From: Ypsolopha sequella
Lineage: Eukaryota; Arthropoda; Insecta; Lepidoptera; Ypsolophidae
Direction of reading: 5' to 3'
DNA: 64,000 nucleotides
Assembly: GCA_934047225.1 (NCBI GenBank)
Contig: CAKOHE010000120.1
Location: 1 to 64,000, forward strand
Part shown: positions 1 to 13,962 of the stretch, one piece after another
Layout of the letters: the number at the start of each line of letters is the position of its first letter
Position numbering within the stretch: the stretch's first letter is position 1
The notes under the pieces: model-generated
The model's database searches: none
The model's input: only the letters and a program-made list of their open reading frames with translations
Told to the model about the DNA's origin: nothing
Made by a program: the position numbers and the translations under genes

Positions 1-193
1 ATCCGATATAATCCTTATGATTCACCGATTCACAATCATAGTTACAGTTCGTTTAATTCGTGCTAGCCTTTTCGCACTTATCATAAAAATAATATTCTAT
101 CTTTCATTCATTCAATAGGGAAGCAATCTGCGCCATGGGTATCGTTGAAAAGATTATTGTTTAAGCATTTCAAAACAGCAGTTTTGTCTGTTA

Positions 194-1054
194 CTAGCTT
201 CTGCCCGCGGCTCCGCCCGCGTGGCCTACAGAAAACAAATTACATTTTTTTCAGAAACAAAAATTATAATATATTTTGGCACCCCGTGATCCAACCCCTA
301 AGGATGTACCACCTTGCGTTCTAAGATATTTTGCTGGGATATAGATAGATATAGATAGATAGATTGTGGATATATAGAAAGATAGATACCTCAAAAGGAA
401 AAAAATGTAACCCAAATAGGATCAGTTGTGTGGCTGTCTGTCTGTCCGTCTGTTACAGCCGATTTGCTATGGCACACATACTTTCAAGAATTTTTATGTC
501 CACTATATTCAATTTCAAAATCGATTCCATTTTCGTAATTGACGTCACAAAAAACCATAAAAACGACACCCATATTGATATTTACACATTTTAACATTTC
601 AACCCCATCACGCCCCATTAGGTATTTTACGTCCACTACATTGGATTTAGAAATCGTTGTTGTTTTCGTAATCAGTGACCCGATAAACCATACAAACGAT
701 ACCCGTGTTGATTTTCAGACTTTGTCATTTAGGGGTTGAATTCTGAAAAAATTTGAAACACATGTTTACTCATTTATAGATAGGAGTACTCCTGTGAAGT
801 CTAGAATAAAATAGTCTAACTAATCTTGTTTCCCCATACAAACTGTGGACCCCCGTTTCACCCCAATAGAGGCCGAATTTCGAAAAATCCTTTCTTATTC
901 CTTGTCTACATTACAAAAGAAAGTTCTGTGCAAAATTTCAGCTTTCTAGGTCTAAGCGTTTGGCCTGTGCGTTGATGAGTCAGTGAATGAGTGAGTCAGT
1001 GAATGAGTGAGTCAGTGAATGAGTGAGTCAGTCAGGATTTCTCTTTTTATATAT

Positions 1055-1058
<4 letters not shown>
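194..1058 (-). mobile_element. Non-autonomous Helitron, reverse orientation
   Basis: Read on the minus strand, the element starts with TC followed by an ATATATATAAAA-type end near 1058 and ends in CTAG at 197-194, followed by T. A GC-rich hairpin (CCCGCGG/CCGCG type) lies just inside the 3' end. These are the hallmarks of Helitrons (5' TC, 3' hairpin plus CTRR, insertion between A and T). It aligns in reverse over most of its length with the plus-strand copy at 23737-25462, including the GATA/ATCT microsatellite (about 343-391) and the GTCAGT-rich part near 980-1035. It has no coding capacity. The exact 5' end is uncertain because it runs into a GAT microsatellite. Confidence 0.7.

Positions 1059-1103
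<45 letters not shown>
1057..1103. repeat. (GAT)n microsatellite
   Basis: Uninterrupted trinucleotide repeat directly at the 5' end of the reverse-strand Helitron. Confidence 0.9.
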
Positions 1104-1105
<2 letters not shown>

Positions 1106-1314
1106 GGTTACATTATTTACAAGAAATTAATTAAAATATTCTTTAGAAATAATTCAGTGTCAGTTTAAAAGGCCAAGCGATAGCTGCGCCACCTGTTTTT
1201 CTTTCCCATTATGAGTGACAGTGATCGTAACCGGACCGCACCAAGAAACCGCTTCTAAACTTTAAACTATCCCGTCACCTATCACAAATGTAACATCTGC
1301 AATCACGCCTCCAG

Positions 1315-1508
1315 GTGGACAGCGTCTGCGGCAGTGCGAGCGCTCGCTACGTGCGCGACATTTGTGAGACTGTGTGCGAGGAGCTGGCGCATCTGTCCGC
1401 GACCTCGCCATCCACCGCGCCGCACCCCCGTGCCGCCGCCTTCCAAGCACGACTCGAGTACAGGCTGCTGCATATTGCGTGTGCCAGCCATCTCACTAGG
1501 AAGGCGGA
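1315..1508 (+). CDS. Orphan internal exon, unknown protein
   Basis: A GC-rich open block in AT-rich surroundings. It is preceded by a CCTCCAG acceptor (AG at 1313-1314) and followed by a GTGAGT donor at 1509. It enters in phase 0 and leaves in phase 2. The roughly 64 residues (starting VDSVCGSASARYVRDIC) include a cysteine-containing, probably helical segment and a proline/alanine-rich linker. I do not recognise the family. The next exon could lie beyond the 14.9-kb satellite block, which would then sit in an intron. There is no evidence that it belongs to the hemocytin gene. It could also be an exon-like relic. Confidence 0.45.
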
Positions 1509-2057
1509 GTGAGTATAATTGGGGCCAGTACGCCTACCATAAGTTTTGCAGCGTGAAATATTTATATGAGAAATTGCACAGCACCCCTGGTGGTTTATGA
1601 GAGTAACCACAATTTTTCATACAAAATATTTTACGCAGTCGCTAACGTGTATCAAGTGCAAAACACATTGTAGGCCTGGCCTACAGGTAACCTGGCAATA
1701 CAATGTAGCATCGCAATACCCTACCTATCGGTATTCGAGAAAGACACATTCAAAAGTAGGTCTGATATCGCAAAACTATGTACGTAGTTACTTGAAACAC
1801 AAATACAAAAACTTTAATTGAAACAACTTTAAATTTATCGTGTCTGGGCTAAGTCAGGGCTCCGTCACTCGAGCGTAGCTGCCGTGATTGGTAATAATAA
1901 TTAGGCATAACCAGAGTGATTTCCCGCCAGTGGGCTGCCACCCGTCGTCATTCCGTGCCCGTCGTGCACGCCAAACGTACTTGTGTGTATTTATGTTCTC
2001 CCGGAAATACGAATATTATGGCTTGATAATATTCTCTAATGATATATTAGAAATAAG
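1509..2057. other. Gene-free stretch after orphan exon
   Basis: Mixed-composition sequence. No credible ORF, splice-bounded block or repeat family could be recognised. Confidence 0.5.
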
Positions 2058-2475
2058 ACAGGTGGATAAGATATTTTGATATAGTTTTATTGGGGACACT
2101 ATGACCCCTTCCAGAGTCTTACAATAATACCGCCAAAACTCCCAATTGACAGCTGTGTGTTGCCAGCTGTCTCACAATGAATATCCCTACTTGACTATGA
2201 TTATTTAAAATAACAAATACATGTAATAAAAACCTGTAATAGCTAACAGTCGGCCATCCTGACCCTTGCCTGACCTCAGGCAAAATTATAGAGACCAAAT
2301 ACTACTCATACTTAATATCTTAATAGACTGTAACTTGACCGAATATCACAATATTTTATATAATAATATTTTTATATCGGAATATCTAACATTTCGTATC
2401 GTAACTTAAATTAAGATGACATTTTTAAGGTTTTACTATATCGATAATCACTACACATAGGTATCAAAAGAATCA
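2058..2475 (+). repeat. Dispersed repeat, copy 1 (paired with 48643-49085)
   Basis: It starts AGGTGGATAAGATATTTTG and aligns almost end to end with 48643-49085 through shared blocks such as the CCAGCTGTCTCACAAT segment and the CGGCCATCCTGACCC leader with its hairpin (2266-2283). It is non-coding and AT-rich. It may be the 5' part or LTR-like part of a retroelement, because the second copy is followed by several kilobases of repeat-like DNA ending in Penelope-like sequence. That link is an inference. Confidence 0.65.
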
Positions 2476-2825
2476 AAACACCCATATTATCATAATGTAG
2501 ATTGCATCGTAACGCTCAAGTATAGCGGTCAAATGATAATTTATTAAAAATAACTATCATTCGCTTAAACTATTTATTTGCATTGACAATAGTACGATTG
2601 ATACCTTAACAACGATAGAAAGAGACGGATATAAATTAAGTATCGCTGGCAACGTCGCATTTACGCACACCAAACCACAGGACGTCAAGAAGTCGATGCC
2701 TCAGTTAAATCATGAACGATATACGCAGGAAACCAAAACCACATCACCATGGTTTGGAGTTCATAAATGCTTGGGCACAACTGCAAGATGAATATTGTGA
2801 AAAATAAAGTATAAAATAAAATAAA
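2476..2825. other. Left flank of 43-bp satellite
   Basis: A short open frame at 2713-2805 (31 codons, ending in NAWAQLQDEYCEK then TAA) is followed by an AATAAAG-like sequence, but nothing upstream continues the frame. This may be the 3' end of a degraded element. AT-rich AAAATAAAG repeats grade into the satellite. Confidence 0.3.
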
Positions 2826-3427
2826 GTCATCTTTATGTGACAGTTTCATAAAGTATTAAAATACTCCTGTCATCTTTATGTGACAGTTTCATAAAGTATT
2901 AAAACACTCCTGTCATCTTTATGTGACAGTTTCATAAAGTATTAAAACACTCCTGTCATCTTTATGTGACAGTTTCATAAAGTATTAAAACACTCCTGTC
3001 ATCTTTATGTGACAGTTTCATAAAGTATTAAAACACTCCTGTCATCTTGATGTGACAGTTTCATAAAGTATTAAAACACTCCTGTCATCTTTATGTGACA
3101 GTTTCATAAAGTATTAAAACACTCCTGTCATCTTTATGTGACAGTTTCATAAAGTATTAAAACACTCCTGTCATCTTTATGTGACAGTTTCATAAAGTAT
3201 TAAAACACTCCTGTCATCTTCATGTGACAGTTTCATAAAGTATTAAAACACTCCTGTCATCTTTATGTGACAGTTTCATAAAGTATTAAAACACTCCTGT
3301 CATCTTTATGTGACAGTTTCATAAAGTATTAAAACACTCCTGTCATCTTTGTGTGACAGTTTCATAAAGTATTAAAACACTCCTGTCATCTTTATGTGAC
3401 AGTTTCATAAAGTATTAAAACACTCCT

Positions 3428-6400
3428 GTCATCTTTATGTGACAGTTTCATAAAGTATTAAAACACTCCTGTCATCTTTATGTGACAGTTTCATAAAGTA
3501 TTAAAACACTCCTGTCATCTTTATGTGACAGTTTCATAAAGTATTAAAACACTCCTGTCACCTTGATGTGACAGTTTCATAAAGTATTAAAACACTCCTG
3601 TCATCTTTATGTGACAGTTTCATAAAGTATTAAAACACTCCTGTCATCTTTATGTGACAGTTTCATAAAGTATTAAAACACTGCTGTCATCTTCATGTGA
3701 CAGTTTCATAAAGTATTAAAACACTCCTGTCATCTTTATGTGACAGTTTCATAAAGTATTAAAACACTCCTGTCATCTTTATGTGACAGTTTCATAAAGT
3801 ATTAAAACACTCCTGTCATCTTTATGTGACAGTTTCATAAAGTATTAAAACACTCCTGTCATCTTTATGTGACAGTTTCATAAAGTATTAAAACACTCCT
3901 GTCATCTTTATGTGACAGTTTCATAAAGTATTAAAACACTCCTGTCATCTTTATGTGACAGTTGCATAAAGTATTAAAACACTCCTGTCATCTTTATGTG
4001 ACAGTTTCATAAAGTATTAAAACACTCCTGTCATCTTGATGTGACAGTTTCATAAAGTATTAAAACACTCCTGTCATCTTTATGTGACAGTTTCATAAAG
4101 TATTAAAACACTCCTGTCATCTTTATGTGACAGTTTCATAAAGTATTAAGACACTCCTGTCATCTTTATGTGACAGTTTCATAAAGTATTAAAACACTCC
4201 TGTCATCTTTATGTGACAGTTTCATAAAGTATTAAAACACTCCTGTCATCTTTATGTGACAGTTTCATAAAGTATTAAAACACTCCTGTCATCTTTATGT
4301 GACAGTTTCATAAAGCATTAAAACACTCCTGTCATCTTTATGTGACAGTTTTATAAAGTATTAAAACACTCCTGTCATCTTTATGTGACAGTTTCATAAA
4401 GTATTAAAACACTCCTGTCATCTTTATGTGACAGTTTCATAAAGTATTAAAACACTCCTGTCATCTTTATGTGACAGTTTCATAAAGTATTAAAACACTC
4501 CTGTCATCTTTATGTGACAGTTTCATAAAGTATTAAAACACTCCTGTCATCTTTATGTGACAGTTTCATAAAGTATAAAAACACTCCTGTCATCTTTATG
4601 TGACAGTTTTAAAAAGTATTAAAACACTCCTGTCATCTTTATGTGACAGTTTCATAAAGTATTAAAACACTCCTGTCATCTTTATGTGACAGTTTCATAA
4701 AGTATAAAAACACTCCTGTCATCTTTATGTGACAGTTTTAAAAAGTATTAAAACACTCCTGTCATCTTTTTGTGACAGTTTCATAAAGTATTTAAACACT
4801 CCTGTCATCTTTATGTGACAGTTTCATAAAGTATTAAAACACTCCTGTCATCTTTATGTGACCGTTTCATAAAGTATTAAAACACTCCTGTCATCTTTAT
4901 GTGACAGTTTCATAAAGTATTAAAACACTCCTGTCATCTTTATGTGACAGTTTTATAAAGTATTAAAACACTCCTGTCATCTTTATGTGACAGTTTCATA
5001 AAGTATTAAAACACTCCTGTCATCTTTATGTGACAGTTTCATAAAGTATTAAAACACTCCTGTCATCTTTATGTGACAGTTTCATAAAGTATTAAAACAC
5101 TCCTGTCATCTTTATGTGACAGTTTCATAAAGTATTAAAACACTCCTGTCATCTTTATGTGACAGTTTCATAAAGTATTAAAACACTCCTGTCATCTTTA
5201 TGTGACAGTTTCATAAAGTATTAAAACACTCCTGTCATCTTTATGTGACAGTTTCATAAAGTATTAAAACACTCCTGTCATCTTTATGTGACAGTTTCAT
5301 AAAGTATTAAAACACTCCTGTCATCTTGATGTGACAGTTTCATAAAGTATTAAAACACTCCTGTCATCTTTATGTGACAGTTTCATAAAGTATTAAAACA
5401 CTCCTGTCATCTTTATGTGACAGTTTCATAAAGTATTAAAACACTCCTGTCATCTTTATGTGACAGTTTCATAAAGTATTAAAACACTCCTGTCATTTTT
5501 ATGTGACAGTTTCATAAAGTATTAAAACACTCCTGTCATCTTTATGTGACAGTTTCATAAAGTATTAAAACACTCCTGTCATCTTAATGTGACAGTTTCA
5601 TAAAGTATTAAAACACTTCTGTCATCTGTATGTGACAGTTTCATAAAGTATTAAAACACTCCTGTCATCTTTATATGACAGTTTCATAAAGTATTAAAAC
5701 ACTCCTGTCATCTTTATGTGACAGTTTCACAAAGTATTAAAACACTCCTGTCATCTTTATGTGACAGTTTCATAAAGTATTAAAACACTCCTGTCATCTT
5801 TATGTGACAGTTTCATAAAGTATTAAAACACTCCTGTCATCTTTATGTGACAGTTTCATAAAGTATTAAAACACTCCTGTCATCTTTATGTGACAGTTTC
5901 ATAAAGTATTAAAACACTCCTGTCATCTTTGTGTGACAGTTTCATAAAGTATTAAAACACTCCTGTCATCTTTATGTGACAGTTTCATAAAGTATTAAAA
6001 CACTCCTGTCATCTTTATGTGACAGTTTCATAAAGTATTAAAACACTCCTGTCATCTTTATGTGACAGTTTCATAAAGTATTAAAACACTCCTGTCATCT
6101 TTATGTGACAGTTTCATAAAGTATTAAAACACTCCTGTCATCTTTATGTGACAGTTTCATAAAGTATTAAAACACTCCTGTCATCTTTATGTGACAGTTT
6201 CATAAAGTATTAAAACACTCCTGTCATCTTGATGTGACAGTTTCATAAAGTATTAAAACACTCCTGTCATCTTTATGTGACAGTTTCATAAAGTATTAAA
6301 ACACTCCTGTCATCTTTATGTGACAGTTTCATAAAGTATTAAAACACTCCTGTCATCTTTATGTGACAGTTTCATAAAGTATTAAAACACTCCTGTCATC

Positions 6401-8630
6401 TTTATGTGACAGTTTCATAAAGTATTAAAACACTCCTGTCATCTTTATGTGACAGTTTCATAAAGCATTAAAACACTCCTGTCATCTTTATGTGACAGTT
6501 TTATAAAGTATTAAAACACTCCTGTCATCTTTATGTGACAGTTTCATAAAGTATTAAAACACTCCTGTCATCTTTATGTGACAGTTTCATAAAGTATTAA
6601 AACACTCCTGTCATCTTTATGTGACAGTTTCATAAAGTATTAAAACACTCCTGTCATCTTTATGTGACAGTTTCATAAAGTATTAAAACACTCCTGTCAT
6701 CTTTATGTGACAGTTTCATAAAGTATTAAAACACTCCTGTCATCTTTATGTGACAGTTTCATAAAGTATTAAAACACTCCTGTCATCTTTATGTGACAGT
6801 TTCATAAAGTATTAAAACACTCCTGTCATATTTATGTGACAGTTTCATAAAGTATTAAAACACTCCTGTCATCTTTATGTGACAGTTTCATAAAGTATAA
6901 AAACACTCCTGTCATCTTTATGTGACAGTTTTAAAAAGTATTAAAACACTCCTGTCATCTTTATGTGACAGTTTCATAAAGTATTAAAACACTCCTGTCA
7001 TCTTTATGTGACAGTTTCATAAAGTATAAAAACACTCCTGTCATCTTTATGTGACAGTTTTAAAAAGTATTAAAACACTCCTGTCATCTTTATGTGACAG
7101 TTTCATAAAGTATTTAAACACTCCTGTCATCTTTATGTGACAGTTTCATAAAGTATTAAAACACTCCTGTCATCTTTATGTGACAGTTTCATAAAGTATT
7201 AAAACACTCCTGTCATCTTTATGTGACAGTTTCATAAAGTATTAAAACACTCCTGTCATCTTTATGTGACAGTTTTATAAAGTATTAAAACACTCCTGTC
7301 ATCTTTATGTGACAGTTTGATAAAGTATTAAAACACTCCTGTCATCTTTATGTGACAGTTTCATAAAGTATTAAAACACTCCTGTCATCTTTATGTGACT
7401 GTTTCATAAAGTATTAAAACACTCCTGTCATCTTTATGTGACAGTTTCATAAAGTATTAAAACACTCCTGTCATCTTTATGTGACAGTTTCATAAAGTAT
7501 TAAAACACTCCTGTCATCTTTATGTGACAGTTTCATAAAGTATTAAAACACTCCTGTCATCTTTATGTGACAGTTTCATAAAGTATTAAAACACTCCTGT
7601 CATCTTTATGTGACAGTTTCATAAAGTATTAAAACACTCCTGTCATCTTGATGTGACAGTTTCATAAAGTATTAAAACACTCCTGTCATCTTTATGTGAC
7701 AGTTTCATAAAGTATTAAAACACTCCTGTCATCTTTATGTGACAGTTTCATAAAGTATTAAAACACTCCTGTCATCTTTATGTGACAGTTTCATAAAGTA
7801 TTAAAACACTCCTGTCATCTTTATGTGACAGTTTCATAAAGTATTAAAACACTCCTGTCATCTTTATGTGACAGTTTCATAAAGCATTAAAACACTCCTG
7901 TCATCTTTATGTGACAGTTTTATAAAGTATTAAAACACTCCTGTCATCTTTATGTGACAGTTTCATAAAGTATTAAAACACTCCTGTCATCTTTATGTGA
8001 CAGTTTCATAAAGTATTAAAACACTCCTGTCATCTTTATGTGACAGTTTCATAAAGCATTAAAACACTCCTGTCATCTTTATGTGACAGTTTTATAAAGT
8101 ATTAAAACACTCCTGTCATCTTTATGTGACAGTTTCATAAAGTATTAAAACACTCCTGTCATCTTTATGTGACAGTTTCATAAAGCATTAAAACACTCCT
8201 GTCATCTTTATGTGACAGTTTTATAAAGTATTAAAACACTCCTGTCATCTTTATGTGACAGTTTCATAAAGTATTAAAACACTCCTGTCATCTTTATGTG
8301 ACAGTTTCATAAAGTATTAAAACACTCCTGTCATCTTTATGTGACAGTTTCATAAAGTATTAAAACACTCCTGTCATCTTAATGTGACAGTTTCATAAAG
8401 TATTAAAACACTTCTGTCATCTGTATGTGACAGTTTCATAAAGTATTAAAACACTCCTGTCATCTTTATATGACAGTTTCATAAAGTATTAAAACACTCC
8501 TGTCATCTTTATGTGACAGTTTCACAAAGTATTAAAACACTCCTGTCATCTTTATGTGACAGTTTCATAAAGTATTAAAACACTCCTGTCATCTTTATGT
8601 GACAGTTTCATAAAGTATTAAAACACTCCT
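3428..8630. repeat. Higher-order segment A of the 43-bp satellite
   Basis: Units 14-134 of the array. Diagnostic substitutions here reappear exactly 5,332 bp (124 units) downstream: CACCTTG at 3559/8891, CTGCTG at 3681/9013, GTTGC at 3961/9293, ACCG at 4861/10193, CATATTT at 6830/12162 and GACTG at 7400/12732. Matching breaks at unit 13 on the left and at unit 135 on the right. Confidence 0.85.
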
Positions 8631-8759
8631 GTCATCTTAATGTGACAGTTTCATAAAGTATTAAAACACTTCTGTCATCTGTATGTGACAGTTTCATAAA
8701 GTATTAAAACACTCCTGTCATCTTTATATGACAGTTTCATAAAGTATTAAAACACTCCT

Positions 8760-11700
8760 GTCATCTTTATGTGACAGTTTCATAAAGTATTAAAACACTC
8801 CTGTCATCTTTATGTGACAGTTTCATAAAGTATTAAAACACTCCTGTCATCTTTATGTGACAGTTTCATAAAGTATTAAAACACTCCTGTCACCTTGATG
8901 TGACAGTTTCATAAAGTATTAAAACACTCCTGTCATCTTTATGTGACAGTTTCATAAAGTATTAAAACACTCCTGTCATCTTTATGTGACAGTTTCATAA
9001 AGTATTAAAACACTGCTGTCATCTTCATGTGACAGTTTCATAAAGTATTAAAACACTCCTGTCATCTTTATGTGACAGTTTCATAAAGTATTAAAACACT
9101 CCTGTCATCTTTATGTGACAGTTTCATAAAGTATTAAAACACTCCTGTCATCTTTATGTGACAGTTTCATAAAGTATTAAAACACTCCTGTCATCTTTAT
9201 GTGACAGTTTCATAAAGTATTAAAACACTCCTGTCATCTTTATGTGACAGTTTCATAAAGTATTAAAACACTCCTGTCATCTTTATGTGACAGTTGCATA
9301 AAGTATTAAAACACTCCTGTCATCTTTATGTGACAGTTTCATAAAGTATTAAAACACTCCTGTCATCTTGATGTGACAGTTTCATAAAGTATTAAAACAC
9401 TCCTGTCATCTTTATGTGACAGTTTCATAAAGTATTAAAACACTCCTGTCATCTTTATGTGACAGTTTCATAAAGTATTAAGACACTCCTGTCATCTTTA
9501 TGTGACAGTTTCATAAAGTATTAAAACACTCCTGTCATCTTTATGTGACAGTTTCATAAAGTATTAAAACACTCCTGTCATCTTTATGTGACAGTTTCAT
9601 AAAGTATTAAAACACTCCTGTCATCTTTATGTGACAGTTTCATAAAGCATTAAAACACTCCTGTCATCTTTATGTGACAGTTTTATAAAGTATTAAAACA
9701 CTCCTGTCATCTTTATGTGACAGTTTCATAAAGTATTAAAACACTCCTGTCATCTTTATGTGACAGTTTCATAAAGTATTAAAACACTCCTGTCATCTTT
9801 ATGTGACAGTTTCATAAAGTATTAAAACACTCCTGTCATCTTTATGTGACAGTTTCATAAAGTATTAAAACACTCCTGTCATCTTTATGTGACAGTTTCA
9901 TAAAGTATAAAAACACTCCTGTCATCTTTATGTGACAGTTTTAAAAAGTATTAAAACACTCCTGTCATCTTTATGTGACAGTTTCATAAAGTATTAAAAC
10001 ACTCCTGTCATCTTTATGTGACAGTTTCATAAAGTATAAAAACACTCCTGTCATCTTTATGTGACAGTTTTAAAAAGTATTAAAACACTCCTGTCATCTT
10101 TTTGTGACAGTTTCATAAAGTATTTAAACACTCCTGTCATCTTTATGTGACAGTTTCATAAAGTATTAAAACACTCCTGTCATCTTTATGTGACCGTTTC
10201 ATAAAGTATTAAAACACTCCTGTCATCTTTATGTGACAGTTTCATAAAGTATTAAAACACTCCTGTCATCTTTATGTGACAGTTTTATAAAGTATTAAAA
10301 CACTCCTGTCATCTTTATGTGACAGTTTCATAAAGTATTAAAACACTCCTGTCATCTTTATGTGACAGTTTCATAAAGTATTAAAACACTCCTGTCATCT
10401 TTATGTGACAGTTTCATAAAGTATTAAAACACTCCTGTCATCTTTATGTGACAGTTTCATAAAGTATTAAAACACTCCTGTCATCTTTATGTGACAGTTT
10501 CATAAAGTATTAAAACACTCCTGTCATCTTTATGTGACAGTTTCATAAAGTATTAAAACACTCCTGTCATCTTTATGTGACAGTTTCATAAAGTATTAAA
10601 ACACTCCTGTCATCTTTATGTGACAGTTTCATAAAGTATTAAAACACTCCTGTCATCTTGATGTGACAGTTTCATAAAGTATTAAAACACTCCTGTCATC
10701 TTTATGTGACAGTTTCATAAAGTATTAAAACACTCCTGTCATCTTTATGTGACAGTTTCATAAAGTATTAAAACACTCCTGTCATCTTTATGTGACAGTT
10801 TCATAAAGTATTAAAACACTCCTGTCATTTTTATGTGACAGTTTCATAAAGTATTAAAACACTCCTGTCATCTTTATGTGACAGTTTCATAAAGTATTAA
10901 AACACTCCTGTCATCTTAATGTGACAGTTTCATAAAGTATTAAAACACTTCTGTCATCTGTATGTGACAGTTTCATAAAGTATTAAAACACTCCTGTCAT
11001 CTTTATATGACAGTTTCATAAAGTATTAAAACACTCCTGTCATCTTTATGTGACAGTTTCACAAAGTATTAAAACACTCCTGTCATCTTTATGTGACAGT
11101 TTCATAAAGTATTAAAACACTCCTGTCATCTTTATGTGACAGTTTCATAAAGTATTAAAACACTCCTGTCATCTTTATGTGACAGTTTCATAAAGTATTA
11201 AAACACTCCTGTCATCTTTATGTGACAGTTTCATAAAGTATTAAAACACTCCTGTCATCTTTGTGTGACAGTTTCATAAAGTATTAAAACACTCCTGTCA
11301 TCTTTATGTGACAGTTTCATAAAGTATTAAAACACTCCTGTCATCTTTATGTGACAGTTTCATAAAGTATTAAAACACTCCTGTCATCTTTATGTGACAG
11401 TTTCATAAAGTATTAAAACACTCCTGTCATCTTTATGTGACAGTTTCATAAAGTATTAAAACACTCCTGTCATCTTTATGTGACAGTTTCATAAAGTATT
11501 AAAACACTCCTGTCATCTTTATGTGACAGTTTCATAAAGTATTAAAACACTCCTGTCATCTTGATGTGACAGTTTCATAAAGTATTAAAACACTCCTGTC
11601 ATCTTTATGTGACAGTTTCATAAAGTATTAAAACACTCCTGTCATCTTTATGTGACAGTTTCATAAAGTATTAAAACACTCCTGTCATCTTTATGTGACA

Positions 11701-13962
11701 GTTTCATAAAGTATTAAAACACTCCTGTCATCTTTATGTGACAGTTTCATAAAGTATTAAAACACTCCTGTCATCTTTATGTGACAGTTTCATAAAGCAT
11801 TAAAACACTCCTGTCATCTTTATGTGACAGTTTTATAAAGTATTAAAACACTCCTGTCATCTTTATGTGACAGTTTCATAAAGTATTAAAACACTCCTGT
11901 CATCTTTATGTGACAGTTTCATAAAGTATTAAAACACTCCTGTCATCTTTATGTGACAGTTTCATAAAGTATTAAAACACTCCTGTCATCTTTATGTGAC
12001 AGTTTCATAAAGTATTAAAACACTCCTGTCATCTTTATGTGACAGTTTCATAAAGTATTAAAACACTCCTGTCATCTTTATGTGACAGTTTCATAAAGTA
12101 TTAAAACACTCCTGTCATCTTTATGTGACAGTTTCATAAAGTATTAAAACACTCCTGTCATATTTATGTGACAGTTTCATAAAGTATTAAAACACTCCTG
12201 TCATCTTTATGTGACAGTTTCATAAAGTATAAAAACACTCCTGTCATCTTTATGTGACAGTTTTAAAAAGTATTAAAACACTCCTGTCATCTTTATGTGA
12301 CAGTTTCATAAAGTATTAAAACACTCCTGTCATCTTTATGTGACAGTTTCATAAAGTATAAAAACACTCCTGTCATCTTTATGTGACAGTTTTAAAAAGT
12401 ATTAAAACACTCCTGTCATCTTTATGTGACAGTTTCATAAAGTATTTAAACACTCCTGTCATCTTTATGTGACAGTTTCATAAAGTATTAAAACACTCCT
12501 GTCATCTTTATGTGACAGTTTCATAAAGTATTAAAACACTCCTGTCATCTTTATGTGACAGTTTCATAAAGTATTAAAACACTCCTGTCATCTTTATGTG
12601 ACAGTTTTATAAAGTATTAAAACACTCCTGTCATCTTTATGTGACAGTTTGATAAAGTATTAAAACACTCCTGTCATCTTTATGTGACAGTTTCATAAAG
12701 TATTAAAACACTCCTGTCATCTTTATGTGACTGTTTCATAAAGTATTAAAACACTCCTGTCATCTTTATGTGACAGTTTCATAAAGTATTAAAACACTCC
12801 TGTCATCTTTATGTGACAGTTTCATAAAGTATTAAAACACTCCTGTCATCTTTATGTGACAGTTTCATAAAGTATTAAAACACTCCTGTCATCTTTATGT
12901 GACAGTTTCATAAAGTATTAAAACACTCCTGTCATCTTTATGTGACAGTTTCATAAAGTATTAAAACACTCCTGTCATCTTGATGTGACAGTTTCATAAA
13001 GTATTAAAACACTCCTGTCATCTTTATGTGACAGTTTCATAAAGTATTAAAACACTCCTGTCATCTTTATGTGACAGTTTCATAAAGTATTAAAACACTC
13101 CTGTCATCTTTATGTGACAGTTTCATAAAGTATTAAAACACTCCTGTCATCTTTATGTGACAGTTTCATAAAGTATTAAAACACTCCTGTCATCTTTATG
13201 TGACAGTTTCATAAAGCATTAAAACACTCCTGTCATCTTTATGTGACAGTTTTATAAAGTATTAAAACACTCCTGTCATCTTTATGTGACAGTTTCATAA
13301 AGTATTAAAACACTCCTGTCATCTTTATGTGACAGTTTCATAAAGTATTAAAACACTCCTGTCATCTTTATGTGACAGTTTCATAAAGCATTAAAACACT
13401 CCTGTCATCTTTATGTGACAGTTTTATAAAGTATTAAAACACTCCTGTCATCTTTATGTGACAGTTTCATAAAGTATTAAAACACTCCTGTCATCTTTAT
13501 GTGACAGTTTCATAAAGCATTAAAACACTCCTGTCATCTTTATGTGACAGTTTTATAAAGTATTAAAACACTCCTGTCATCTTTATGTGACAGTTTCATA
13601 AAGTATTAAAACACTCCTGTCATCTTTATGTGACAGTTTCATAAAGTATTAAAACACTCCTGTCATCTTTATGTGACAGTTTCATAAAGTATTAAAACAC
13701 TCCTGTCATCTTAATGTGACAGTTTCATAAAGTATTAAAACACTTCTGTCATCTGTATGTGACAGTTTCATAAAGTATTAAAACACTCCTGTCATCTTTA
13801 TATGACAGTTTCATAAAGTATTAAAACACTCCTGTCATCTTTATGTGACAGTTTCACAAAGTATTAAAACACTCCTGTCATCTTTATGTGACAGTTTCAT
13901 AAAGTATTAAAACACTCCTGTCATCTTTATGTGACAGTTTCATAAAGTATTAAAACACTCCT
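8760..13962. repeat. Higher-order segment B of the 43-bp satellite
   Basis: Units 138-258, the second copy of segment A. Three units (135-137) between the segments carry the CTTAATG / CTGTATG / TATATGAC signature, which also occurs at 5583, 8373, 10914, 13705, 14264 and 15209. These units may mark the recombination joint. Confidence 0.85.
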
